Part shown: one piece after another, positions 7,450-16,700 of the stretch
Position numbering within the stretch: position 1 is the first letter of the stretch
How the letters are laid out: every line of letters starts with the position of its first letter
Source of the DNA: Bacteroidales bacterium UBA5536
GTDB taxonomy: Bacteria; Bacteroidota; Bacteroidia; Bacteroidales; F082
Reading direction: 5' to 3'
Length of the DNA stretch: 64,000 nucleotides
Assembly (NCBI GenBank): GCA_002426795.1
Contig: DINQ01000024.1
Coordinates: 115,214-179,213, forward strand
Program-made: the position numbers and the translations under genes
The notes under the pieces: generated by a model
The model's input: only the letters and a program-made list of their open reading frames with translations
Told to the model about the DNA's origin: nothing
The model's database searches: none

Positions 7450-8431
7450 AGTTGAAAATTTTTTGTGAATGAATTTCTGGCAAATGATTTATCCAGCCGT
7501 AGTGGCTTGATAGTTCTGTTTTTATGTTTATTTCCCCGTTCTTCTTGCGTAGTCTACGTGCATTACTATAAAACTTCATTAAAATGCTTTTACGAAGCAT
7601 TGTTGTGTGCTGATCAATGCGATAGCCTATAAAATCTAACTGCCTCGACTTGAGCGGGAAAATCTGATAATTAGCTTTCAGTTCAAGCTTTAAAACATCT
7701 TTCAAATACACTTTAATTGCCACAAGGTTATTTTGTAGCAATTCTTTATTGCTGTTTAGGATAACAATATCATCCATATACCTGAAATAGTGCTGTACTT
7801 TAAGTTGATGCTTGGCATAATAATCCAAAGGTGAAAGGTATAAGTTAGCAAAATATTGACTTGTAAGGTTCCCTATTGGTATGCCCTTGCCTCCTGGCAC
7901 GCTGTCAATAATAATAGCAATGAGATTCAGAAGTTTTTTGTCTTTTATTTTTCGCTCAATAATGGCTTTTAACACTTTATGATCCACATTATCAAAGTAT
8001 TTTTTCACATCTATTTTTAAAGCATAAAGCGGCTTTGATGCGTTATGTGCCACACGTTCCACATCACGAAGGGCTTTGTGTATTCCTCTACCTGGGATAC
8101 AAGCATAGGTAGTGTTTATCAAACTATTATTCCAAATGTGTTTCATCTGAAGCACAACAGCCTGATGCACTACACGCCAGTAAAATGGTGCGATAAGTAT
8201 ATGGCGTTCTTTTGGTTCGTAGATAACCTTTTCGCTGTATGTACAAGCTGGCAGGTTCATAGTTTGTAAATTATTAGCAAGGCCTTGGCAGTTACGCTCA
8301 AAGTTTTTAGCAAAGCTTTGCATTTGCCGTGTGAGTTTTTTGTGTCGCATCGCTTCAATAGCAGCGTTACGTACGTTTTCAAAACTACTTACCTCATTAT
8401 ATATATTGCCTATTCGTTTCATAGAGCGCAA
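7433..8431 (-). CDS. Reverse transcriptase of a diversity-generating retroelement
   Basis: The 332-residue protein shows the RT domains in order: LKIDVKKYF (about 138-146, first catalytic Asp), IPIGNLTSQ (184-192), which is the DGR-type motif 4 with the characteristic SQ, and YMDD (218-221). It lacks the maturase and endonuclease domains of group II introns and has no retron-type msr/msd nearby. It lies directly after the template repeat and target gene, in the same direction. It copies TR RNA with adenine-specific errors and the cDNA replaces the VR. The initiator may be Met1 or Met4 (8422). Confidence 0.95.
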   Translation of the reverse strand: MRSMKRIGNIYNEVSSFENVRNAAIEAMRHKKLTRQMQSFAKNFERNCQGLANNLQTMNLPACTYSEKVIYEPKERHILIAPFYWRVVHQAVVLQMKHIWNNSLINTTYACIPGRGIHKALRDVERVAHNASKPLYALKIDVKKYFDNVDHKVLKAIIERKIKDKKLLNLIAIIIDSVPGGKGIPIGNLTSQYFANLYLSPLDYYAKHQLKVQHYFRYMDDIVILNSNKELLQNNLVAIKVYLKDVLKLELKANYQIFPLKSRQLDFIGYRIDQHTTMLRKSILMKFYSNARRLRKKNGEINIKTELSSHYGWINHLPEIHSQKIFNYAKAI

Positions 8432-8543
8432 CGTGTTAGTGTGCCGTCAATATACAGTGCTTTCGCTTGCGCTACTAACACCGAACCAACTGTTATAACT
8501 CTTTTAGCAAGTGCTAAGGCTTGATGGCTTCCTGGATAAAAAA

Positions 8544-8659
8544 GACGGTATAGGCGAAACCCATAGTTCGCATTCGCATTCGAGACACGATTGTTCGTGT
8601 TCGCATTCCGAACACCCGCATTCGAACCATTGTTCGCATTGCCAGCGAGCAGAGGGCCA
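8544..8659 (-). ncRNA. DGR template repeat (TR)
   Basis: This 116-bp sequence aligns without gaps to 8741-8856 at an offset of 197 bp. On the minus strand it contains 26 adenines, of which 20 differ in the VR; no other base differs. It lies between target gene and reverse transcriptase, outside any convincing gene, and is rich in AAC/AAT codons as seen in the frame of the target. It should be transcribed and used as template for mutagenic reverse transcription. The reading frame through it (8419-8709) is judged non-coding. Confidence 0.95.
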
Positions 8660-8720
8660 CAGCCATCTGGCCTGTTTTTTAAGTTTTTATATTTTAAAAT
8701 CCGCCGCATATCGCATTTCG

Positions 8721-10196
8721 TTATTCGATTGCCGGGTTATGACGGCACAGGCGAAACCCATAGCGCGCATCCGCAGACGAGACACGAGAGCTCGTGACCG
8801 CAGCCCGAACACCCGCAGGCGAACCAGAGTTCGCAGGGCCAGCGAGCAGAGGGCCAAACCAGCCCCTATCAGCAGGGTTTCTGTAATAGTAGTCGCAAAG
8901 CCCCTGTACAGAGCTTCCTTGCGTGTTGATAGGGTACATATCGCCTTTAGTATTTTCAACTTCATTCCATCCATATCCGTTAGCAGTAGGCAGGTCAACA
9001 CTTCTAAGTTCATATCCATCAGGGGGTGTTTCTGTTAATCCGGTTGTTTCGTCGTTAGCAGGATTAGCCAGCTTAGTATAATCTTCACAAACATAAAGAT
9101 GCACCTTGCCGCCATTAGCGTCTGCCTGATGATAAACTAAATGATCAGTATTAATTAGCCATAGGTACTCAAACCAGTTTTCGAAACCATGCCAGCTGGT
9201 TACTGTTACATCTTTATCAGTGCCTAAGTTTTGCCAGTTTTTGATTGTATAAGTTACCTGGCCTGTATGGTTGCCAAGCGGAGCCGTAACGCCATTAGGC
9301 ACAAAAGGATAATATCCGTTATGTGCGCTCCATTCAGCTGATGCAACAGATGGTCCATTGCCTAATCCACCCTGCTTGAATCCTTCAGCTGTAAGCGCAG
9401 CATTGTAAGCTGCTTGTGAGTTGTAGGTAGCATATTCGAGCGTAAAGAGTTGTGCAAGCTCACTCATTACGCCAGCTGCACCAGTTGTCAGGCTACCAAA
9501 GTGCTTAGTGAGCAGCGTTGCACGGCTCACGTTAGTTCGTGCCATACCCTGATCTGTTTGATATGTATTATCACGGGCAGCATTGTTATTGCCACCACGG
9601 AATTGAGAAGCATTGTCAGTAAATAATGGTAGATCAGTAACACCATCTCTTTTAATACTCCCATCCGGGTTAAATTGCAAACTGCATACAGAAGCAATAC
9701 GGTTGTTAATGTTATCGAATGTGCCGTACCAGGGGCTTATACTAAGAGCAGGACGATAAGTGTATCCGGGAATATATTCTGTGCTAAACCACCTATCAAC
9801 GTACTTTCCTATAGAATTCTCACCAATCTCTAGTTTAAACCAATAGCCAGGTTTATATAACATTACATTGCCAGCAGCACCCGTAAGATCAGCTTCAGCT
9901 CCATTATCACCCCTAAAACGGCTATCATCTTGATCAAGCCAATACATTAATGTTCCATCTGTAGCTTCGACATATCTTTTTATTTGATTCTGTATTGGCA
10001 ATGATTGGTGTAATAGAGCACTTCCTATTCGCTCAACAGTAGCGCTTAGAGAGTTGACATAAACCCTGTAACCATATCTAATAGCGTCTAATACTTCATT
10101 ATCATAACCCCATAGATACTTTTTCTCACCATTGATTGTTTTGTAATATAAATTGCCAGATGCATCTTTAAAAAACTTTCTAACATATCTATTCAT
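8721..10196 (-). CDS. DGR target protein, variable tail-fibre tip (receptor-binding)
   Basis: 491 residues. The N-terminal and central parts look like a trimeric fibre/adhesin without enzymatic motifs. The C-terminal about 150 residues contain GYELRSVDLPTANGYGWNE and the terminal WFGPLLAG...YGFRL pattern expected of a C-type-lectin/FGE-like fold, the usual scaffold of DGR targets. The diversified residues lie in the last 45 residues, where they would form the ligand-binding face. It is in the tail-fibre gene block between another fibre gene and the DGR cassette. It most likely binds the host cell surface and changes host range. Confidence 0.9.
   Translation of the reverse strand: MNRYVRKFFKDASGNLYYKTINGEKKYLWGYDNEVLDAIRYGYRVYVNSLSATVERIGSALLHQSLPIQNQIKRYVEATDGTLMYWLDQDDSRFRGDNGAEADLTGAAGNVMLYKPGYWFKLEIGENSIGKYVDRWFSTEYIPGYTYRPALSISPWYGTFDNINNRIASVCSLQFNPDGSIKRDGVTDLPLFTDNASQFRGGNNNAARDNTYQTDQGMARTNVSRATLLTKHFGSLTTGAAGVMSELAQLFTLEYATYNSQAAYNAALTAEGFKQGGLGNGPSVASAEWSAHNGYYPFVPNGVTAPLGNHTGQVTYTIKNWQNLGTDKDVTVTSWHGFENWFEYLWLINTDHLVYHQADANGGKVHLYVCEDYTKLANPANDETTGLTETPPDGYELRSVDLPTANGYGWNEVENTKGDMYPINTQGSSVQGLCDYYYRNPADRGWFGPLLAGPANSGSPAGVRAAVTSSRVSSADARYGFRLCRHNPAIE
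8741..8856 (-). repeat. DGR variable repeat (VR) inside the target gene
   Basis: This covers codons 447-486 of the 491-residue target. Relative to the TR, minus-strand changes are 9 A-to-C, 7 A-to-G and 4 A-to-T, all at template A. At protein level ten Asn and one Tyr codon of the TR became Pro, Ser, Ala, Val, Asp, Arg or Cys, while the scaffold residues (GPLLAG, AGVR, YGFRL) are kept. Homology ends sharply at GACGG on the 3' side, which should contain the initiation-of-mutagenic-homology region. Confidence 0.95.
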
Positions 10197-10199
10197 AGC

Positions 10200-11177
10200 T
10201 TATTCATTTATTTGAGTTGGTAATACAGAAGCATCATCCCAAACAATGCATTTTAGAGACGACACATAATTTGTTTGCCTGTGAATGGATGAAGCGTTGA
10301 TATGCGCATCAATACCAGTGTGCTGGTAGGTTCCAACATTCTGAATATTGTTGTGATCGATATCACCCTCGCTAAAATGGATGTTATCATCAGTCATGTG
10401 GTCAATAACATCCTGTGCAGCAATACCAGAATCTTCAATTACTTTGCCTGTTGTACCATTAAAACTTGGAAGATTTCCGTTAACTGCACTTGCAGGGCCT
10501 GTTACCGCACCATCAATGTTTGTTTGAACCACTGTCCAGTCAGCATCAATGTTACCACTTCCAGATCGGTCGACAACTGCAATAATCATATCACCAACTT
10601 CGCATACCTTTCCTGCATAAGTACCTGCTGTGATAACCTTATATGTCCATCCAGCACTGTATGTAGTTGGCAGTACAGTTATTGTCCCACCAGTTCCAAG
10701 CGTCCCCTTAAAGACCATGGCATCAGTGGCACCAAGCAGGTTGTCGACATAAGCTTTAATTGCATCAGCCCTGAATATCTTTGTGTCAAGGTTGCTGTCT
10801 CCAGCACCGGTGGCAACGCCATATCCATCATTCAGGTTATTCGGATTATTCCAGGTTGGAATCTTACCTGAAGTAGCCGATTGATTGGCATTAATAAAAT
10901 CGCCACTCGCCGGCCTAGCCACCCAGTTTGATCCATTAAAATGATATAGCTTGTCCACATCAATAACAGCCACTTCCCATCCGGCCGAAGGTGTATCAAA
11001 ATGCCAACTCACATCATCCTTCCATGCTATTTTATTTGCCTGTCCGGCAAAGACGCCGGTTGGACTTGTTCCAACAAGATAGCGGGTTCCAGCCGTGGTA
11101 ACGGTTGGAGCATTAGCTATTGCAATCACTGGTGGCTGCCAGCTATGATCTTCTAAAACAGGAATTCTCTTTTGCAT
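10200..11177 (-). CDS. Tail-fibre / distal tail protein
   Basis: 325 residues. The N-terminal third has the pattern of DUF2793-like fibre domains (KDDVSWHFDTPSAGWEVAV then a Tyr-Phe-Asn-Gly-Trp segment), and the rest is Gly/Thr/Asp-rich with GTYQHTGIDAHI near the end. Separated by 3 bp from the DGR target gene, which it may anchor to the tail. It has no signal peptide and no enzyme motif. Structural role is inferred from position and composition. Confidence 0.65.
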   Translation of the reverse strand: MQKRIPVLEDHSWQPPVIAIANAPTVTTAGTRYLVGTSPTGVFAGQANKIAWKDDVSWHFDTPSAGWEVAVIDVDKLYHFNGSNWVARPASGDFINANQSATSGKIPTWNNPNNLNDGYGVATGAGDSNLDTKIFRADAIKAYVDNLLGATDAMVFKGTLGTGGTITVLPTTYSAGWTYKVITAGTYAGKVCEVGDMIIAVVDRSGSGNIDADWTVVQTNIDGAVTGPASAVNGNLPSFNGTTGKVIEDSGIAAQDVIDHMTDDNIHFSEGDIDHNNIQNVGTYQHTGIDAHINASSIHRQTNYVSSLKCIVWDDASVLPTQINE

Positions 11178-11196
11178 TGTATAAGTTTTTTAATGG

Positions 11197-13350
11197 TTAA
11201 TCTTCAATTAAGTACACTTTTAATTTTGGGTCATAATTCATTTTTCGATGCCTGTCCTCCTCAAAGTTGAGAAGGTTATTGTGGTTTATTGCCTGTTCAT
11301 TGAGCGAAAAAACAATTTCATTACTTTCAATATCTTCTGTAATAATGATTGGAATTCCTTGCTCTTCAATTTCTTCAGCACGAAACGAGTAAATTTCTTT
11401 TTCTGGCAGTTCAGTTTCAAGAAGCTCTGCCTCAGGAAGCTCGATGCTTTCTGGTTTGTTTTTAATGTAGTCTGGAAGCTCCGTATCATCTTGCTCCCAG
11501 TCGCTCTGAATCTGGGCGTCTGGTATTTCTGGCTTATTTCTGATAAATGCAGGGCTAAGTTGGTTTTCCTGCTCCCAGTCGCTCTGAATCTGGGGTTCAA
11601 TGGCGCCTGAGTTCTTAAGTGAAAGCGAATCAACACCTGTCTTGATATATTTCGTCCTTGTGCTTTGGGTAAATACAGTATCTGAAAGCTTTACTTCATA
11701 TTGACTTTCAGCCACAAGGTTGCGAGTTGCTTCGACAATTCTCAGTTGATCGTCTAATCCCAGTTCTGCATCTACCACCGAAATTTTATTACCTACAGGG
11801 AATGTAATGCTGTTGTCCGAAACATATTTTTCATCAATCGAAAGCTTATAGCTTATCTGTTCATTCGAGTATTTTTCAAGCCAGGCCGTCCCTTTTGTCA
11901 ATAGCTCGTTTTCGGCAGCTTCGATATATGAATGAGGCAAATTGATGTCCAGGATGACATATTTATCACCAACTTGAACCTGAAATTCTGCTTCTGTTGG
12001 ATGGGGTAATTCAAGGCCACGTTCATCTGTAAGTTGACGAAGTGTAAATTGTTTCAGGTCATGCTTGTAATCACTAATGATAAATTCATATCCGGCCAGT
12101 TTTCCAGTGTTAAACTTCACCTTTGCCTCAAGCCCCGGAATCAGGTATAAAGTGTTCCCATTGTGATCAGCAAGTTTGAGATCAAACATTTCGGCATCTG
12201 AAAACATCCTGTAGTCAGGACCTATCCCAGAAACAGTTCCTTCTCGATGAGGAAAAACCTCATCAAAAATGACCGTTCTTTCAATGACACCGTAATTTGC
12301 AATTGCAGTTTCATTTTCAAGATAATCAACATCTTCCGGGAAACCTTCGGAAGTTCCATCACTATAAACAAACTGACTTTCTGTGTTCCATGCCTTTATC
12401 CTGAATACTTGCGGAACAGGATCCTCGGGGTTTGCCTGATTATACGCAAGATATGTTGAGTTGAAATAATCACCTGCTTTCACCTCCCCAAAGTCAACCC
12501 ATTGACCGTTCTGTCCTATCTGCAGCTGCACGTATGTGGCAGTAGTGTTTCCTATCACCAGAATTATTGGCGGGAAGTTGGCCGTATTGACGTTGGTAAT
12601 TTCTACGAATACCGGATCAGCTCCTGGCATCCTAAGACGAGGCGAGTAATTCCTGTAATTAGGGCCAAGGTTCTTTGTAGAACCAAATACAAAAAGACGG
12701 GTAGTTAAGTTGTTTGCTGTTGCCTTTTGCCTTGTTAAGTCATATAAACCCTTGCCTTTCCCATACTCAAAGTTATGCACTGAAATCAATGACACGTCGT
12801 CTCTGATATAGATCATTAGCCCGTCAACCGTTTCAAAGAACTTGAATTCAACTCCAAATTCTTCACAAATCTTTATTAAGGCCTGCTGACAATTGTTCTC
12901 CGAAAATGAAAGTGTTTTATATTCCGTTACACTCACATCTACATCAAAAGTCCAGGCATTAGCGCCAAAAACCCTGCTTAGGTTATTTTTTATAACATCA
13001 ATGAAGTTCTGAAATTGGCCGGTGAGGTAAAACTCATGCGTAATATGGATGCCGGTAGCGTCCGCATCTAAAAACGTTGCTTTACTGAGGTTATAGAAGT
13101 AGCTTTCAAAAACAACCTGATAATCATACAGATTTGATGCGAGCTTCTGAAGCTGCGGAACGGTATTTAGGAGGTATGTTTTACCATATACCTCAATATA
13201 GTCTCCAATGCGAAGATCAACAGGGGTTGCTCGCTCAAAGAAAACCTGAACAACATCTTCGTTCATGAATTTTTGAACCTGCTGACTGTTGCTTTTTATA
13301 GCTACAGACACATCACTCCTGAGTGGTCGATGGATAACTATACTGTTCAT
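11197..13350 (-). CDS. Tail-tip / baseplate hub protein with fibre-binding C-terminus
   Basis: 717 residues. The N-terminal about 570 residues resemble tail-associated (Tal/gp27-like) hub proteins: beta-rich, with ring-forming domains and no signal peptide. Two copies of the motif IQSDWEQ...IKNKP near residues 575-640, of a type common in phage fibre proteins, are followed by ELPE/ELLE linkers like those in the collagen-like protein. It follows the Dit-like gene with a 4-bp overlap, as expected in siphophage tail-tip operons. Confidence 0.7.
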   Translation of the reverse strand: MNSIVIHRPLRSDVSVAIKSNSQQVQKFMNEDVVQVFFERATPVDLRIGDYIEVYGKTYLLNTVPQLQKLASNLYDYQVVFESYFYNLSKATFLDADATGIHITHEFYLTGQFQNFIDVIKNNLSRVFGANAWTFDVDVSVTEYKTLSFSENNCQQALIKICEEFGVEFKFFETVDGLMIYIRDDVSLISVHNFEYGKGKGLYDLTRQKATANNLTTRLFVFGSTKNLGPNYRNYSPRLRMPGADPVFVEITNVNTANFPPIILVIGNTTATYVQLQIGQNGQWVDFGEVKAGDYFNSTYLAYNQANPEDPVPQVFRIKAWNTESQFVYSDGTSEGFPEDVDYLENETAIANYGVIERTVIFDEVFPHREGTVSGIGPDYRMFSDAEMFDLKLADHNGNTLYLIPGLEAKVKFNTGKLAGYEFIISDYKHDLKQFTLRQLTDERGLELPHPTEAEFQVQVGDKYVILDINLPHSYIEAAENELLTKGTAWLEKYSNEQISYKLSIDEKYVSDNSITFPVGNKISVVDAELGLDDQLRIVEATRNLVAESQYEVKLSDTVFTQSTRTKYIKTGVDSLSLKNSGAIEPQIQSDWEQENQLSPAFIRNKPEIPDAQIQSDWEQDDTELPDYIKNKPESIELPEAELLETELPEKEIYSFRAEEIEEQGIPIIITEDIESNEIVFSLNEQAINHNNLLNFEEDRHRKMNYDPKLKVYLIED

Positions 13351-13790
13351 TCAAAATACTCCTTAAGTTTTAAGGTGAATGTCCAGATGTTCTTCTTATA
13401 CCGGAATACTTTCTCCAGCTTAACCTCATCTTCCCGGAAGCACTTTAGCGTGATCTTGTCGTTTGTGTCATAATATTGCACAACAAGTGTCCGTGCTCCG
13501 GGCTGGTCGATAAGTGCAAGCAAACCACTCCTGTTGTTAAGCGCCTCGGTAATTGTTTCGCCTTTAACAAAACAAGTAAGTTCAAATGTCCGGGGCTCAT
13601 ACTTTACACTCGACAAATCAACCTCTTCCCCATTTTCATCAATCCAATCGTGTCTGTAGGCAATCTTTCTTTTTGGAGCATCAAGCAGCCCGCTCGATTT
13701 CACAACATATACATTGAAGGAGCTGACATCGGTACCATCAAACGAATATCTGATGCGGAACTGGTCTTGTGGAATAGGTGGGTTTGCCAT
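13347..13790 (-). CDS. Distal tail (Dit-like) protein
   Basis: 147 residues, beta-rich, directly after the tape measure and overlapping the hub gene by 4 bp. Its order (tape measure, Dit, Tal, fibres) and size fit the small distal tail proteins that cap the tail tube in siphophages. Assignment rests mainly on synteny. Confidence 0.55.
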   Translation of the reverse strand: MANPPIPQDQFRIRYSFDGTDVSSFNVYVVKSSGLLDAPKRKIAYRHDWIDENGEEVDLSSVKYEPRTFELTCFVKGETITEALNNRSGLLALIDQPGARTLVVQYYDTNDKITLKCFREDEVKLEKVFRYKKNIWTFTLKLKEYFE

Positions 13791-13792
13791 AT

Positions 13793-16700
13793 CTAAAATC
13801 CTCCGTTTGCTCTGATGTTATTGCTATTATCGTCAGTTTTAGTTTGAAGGAGCTCATAAATCCTTCTGATGAATACATTATTCCGCGTGTTGTACTCGAT
13901 ACCGGATAGCTGTGATAGGATACTGTTAAGAGCAACAAGGCTCTGTGCCTGGTTCATCCTGATAGCATTCATCTGCCCAGCAATGAGACTTGCGGTTTCT
14001 TGTGAAACGCCTTTTATTGCACCTGTAAGGGAGGTGTCTGCCTGTAGTGCATTAGTATCGCCTAAAATTGATTGAAGAGCTGCAAACTGCTGATTGGCAT
14101 CGTTAATAATAGCATTATAAACCGCCCTCAGATCCTCGATCTCACTAGTATCTAATCCGTCAGCTGTTGCTGTAGAAAACTGTTCAAAAAATTGCTGGAG
14201 GGGCGCTTCCAGTGCCTTCATCTTGATTGATTGTAACATGGCATCTCTCATGATGTCTTCAAAGTAGCTTGCAAAGTCATCAGCTGAGTTTTTACCCTCC
14301 CGGAACATTGATACAATACCATCAGCCAGTCCATTAACAGTTGTGCCTGTTAGGTACTCATTCTGCTGTCGTTCAATGTCCGCTATCTCACGTTCTGCAT
14401 CTTTTATCGCCTCCAGGTAAGCAACAGCCATATCATAATCACTTTGACTTATAAAACCCTCGGAAAGGGCTCGCTGTAACACTTCTGCCTCATCCTGGAT
14501 ACCAGACATGTCAATCATGTCGGCCAAGCTTATTTTCACCTTACCCTGGACTGCTTTTGGGACCTTTTGATCAACGAACCGTAGATCATCAAGCGCTGCT
14601 CTGTTTTCCGCAATTGCCTGTTCGAGTGCATTTGTACTTGGGGCAAATTGCTGGCCAGTGGCCATAGTAGAGATGAGCCTGAGTTGTTCTTGCAATTCTT
14701 CACTTAGACGCTGACTTTGGAAAAGCTGCTGTTGCTGGTAAGAGAGGCGTTCTTTCTCGCGTTTCGCAATCCCGGCTTGTACCCCAAACTGCTTATCGAG
14801 AGCGTTTGCAACTGAAAAAGTGAGACCAACAATACCCTGTGCCGCCCCCAGAGCATTGGCGAAGCCTCCCGTATTCGGATCGATCTTTAACCCATTGACC
14901 ACATTACCCAGCTGTCCGACAAGTTGTCCGATAGTGGATAGTATTTGTTTGAAGTTTTCATTAACACCCTCAAGATTTTGGGCGATATCACCAATAGAGT
15001 TTGCGGCTGTTGTAAGTCCATCGGCAAGCTTTGTGCTATCAATTGACTTGAGTTCCGCTGAGGTATTTTCAATGAACTTTTTTAAAGATGCATAAACCTT
15101 AGGTTGGTCTTTAAGTGTCGAAAGCTGCTCTTTGAGGATGTTAAGATATTTTAAGGCTTCACCTCTTGTTAGGCTGCTGAGGTCATCAGAAAGCTTCTTG
15201 AATGCCTCTGAACCCTTAATCTCTTCATCTGTTAAGATATTGATTTGCTCTTGCCGGAGTTTTTGAGCCGCCTCGATTGCTTCTTTGAACTTTTCAGAAC
15301 CAAGTGTTTTTTCATCTAGGGCCTTTACGGCATTGAAATAATCCTGGTCAATTTTTTTTCGTTTTTGAGAGTATGTGCCTGCTGTTTCAATGAGTTTTTG
15401 GTAAGTTTCATTGCTTTGCTTAAAAAAGTCCTTTTCTGCTTTTGATAGTTCCTGGTATAGAAGGTTCATCTTTTGTAAGCCTTGCTCTGAGCCGTCCCAT
15501 TGGCCTTGTGTGTCGATCGTTTTCTTGAGAAACTCGATGTAATCTATCAGGTCCTTATACTGATCTTTTGCGCTATCAATTTGCTCTTTAATTGCATCGA
15601 TCTGTGATTTATTTCCTAACAGATCATCTTTTGTGGATAACAGCACGCTGAGGTTATCCCTGTCCTGGCCCGTCTTTGTGGTTTTAGCCTCATACTTGCT
15701 AATCTCCTTATCCAGGTATTCCAGGAATGACTGACCACCCGAGACAAGATTTTTAAACTGCTCATCGGCAGATTCTTTTCCGTAGTTCTTTGCCCAGTTG
15801 TAATAGTTTTCATACATCTGGCGAATCTCTGACAGGTTCTGGGCAAAGGTTTTTTTAGTTTTGTCAAGCGGATCCGCATCTGGTTCAGGATCTTCATTGA
15901 CAACAGCAATTAAATCCTGATAATTCGTGATAATTGCTTTAAGTTGTTCGATCATTGGCAGCTGGCCTGCTTTCGCCTGGGCAAAGTCAAGGAAAGAATC
16001 CTTAAAGTCATCAAAAGAATATTTTAAGTAACCAGTACTTTGACTAAGATCCTTAACAAACTCATCGTAAACATCTTTTGCATACTGTGAATATTCAAGA
16101 GTGCCACGCTTAATTTGACCTCCACTAGATTTTATTTCCTTGTCAACAGCATCATTTAAAGCATTAATAAAGGATCCTATCCGGTCTGCTCCAAATTTTT
16201 CAGAAAAGCCATCGAGGAAACTGGAAAACTCGCTGTTGAATTTTTCATTTACTTTGCCTAAAACCTCTTCGAGTGCTGTGCTACTTTGCTTAACAGCAAT
16301 GTTGGCAATAAGTGCATTTGTAGCCTTGTTTTGTGCTTTCTCAATGTCCTCTATTGTAGATTTTTCTGTTAACAAATTATCAAGGTACTTTGAATACCTT
16401 GTATTAATAACATCAATAGCGTCCTTCCTTTTATCTGTTCCTTCTTTTGCATCCTTTAATGATTTGAATACAGCATTCAGGCTGGCAATCTCCTTCGTAG
16501 TCTCTTCATTAATGCTACTTAAAGCGTCTTTTGTTCTGTCAGTAGCTCGATTATAGGCCCACAATCCACCAATTAATGCCGTAACACCTGCCAAGGCCAA
16601 ACCCCATGGTGATGCTTTTTGAGCAAGATTTAGCAGGTTCTGTTTAATTACAGCCAGTCCAAGTGCATTTGTGTAGCCTTGCATTGCAATGGTATTCAAA

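Noticed and set aside
7433..8431. Retron or group II intron reverse transcriptase
   Set aside because: No maturase domain, no intron ends, no msr/msd; TR/VR and the SQ motif identify a DGR.
8419..8709. 96-codon minus-strand frame running through the TR
   Set aside because: Its content is the template repeat and flanks; Asn-rich text is a consequence of TR composition. DGR template RNA is non-coding in known systems.
8741..8856. A second VR elsewhere in the fibre genes
   Set aside because: The GPLLAG...YGFRL pattern occurs only in the 8721-10196 gene and the TR; the FISUMP protein end is unrelated.
8511..9038. Plus-strand frames across TR and VR (His/Ser or Arg-rich)
   Set aside because: They are antisense to the target gene and the repeat, with biased composition caused by the repeats.
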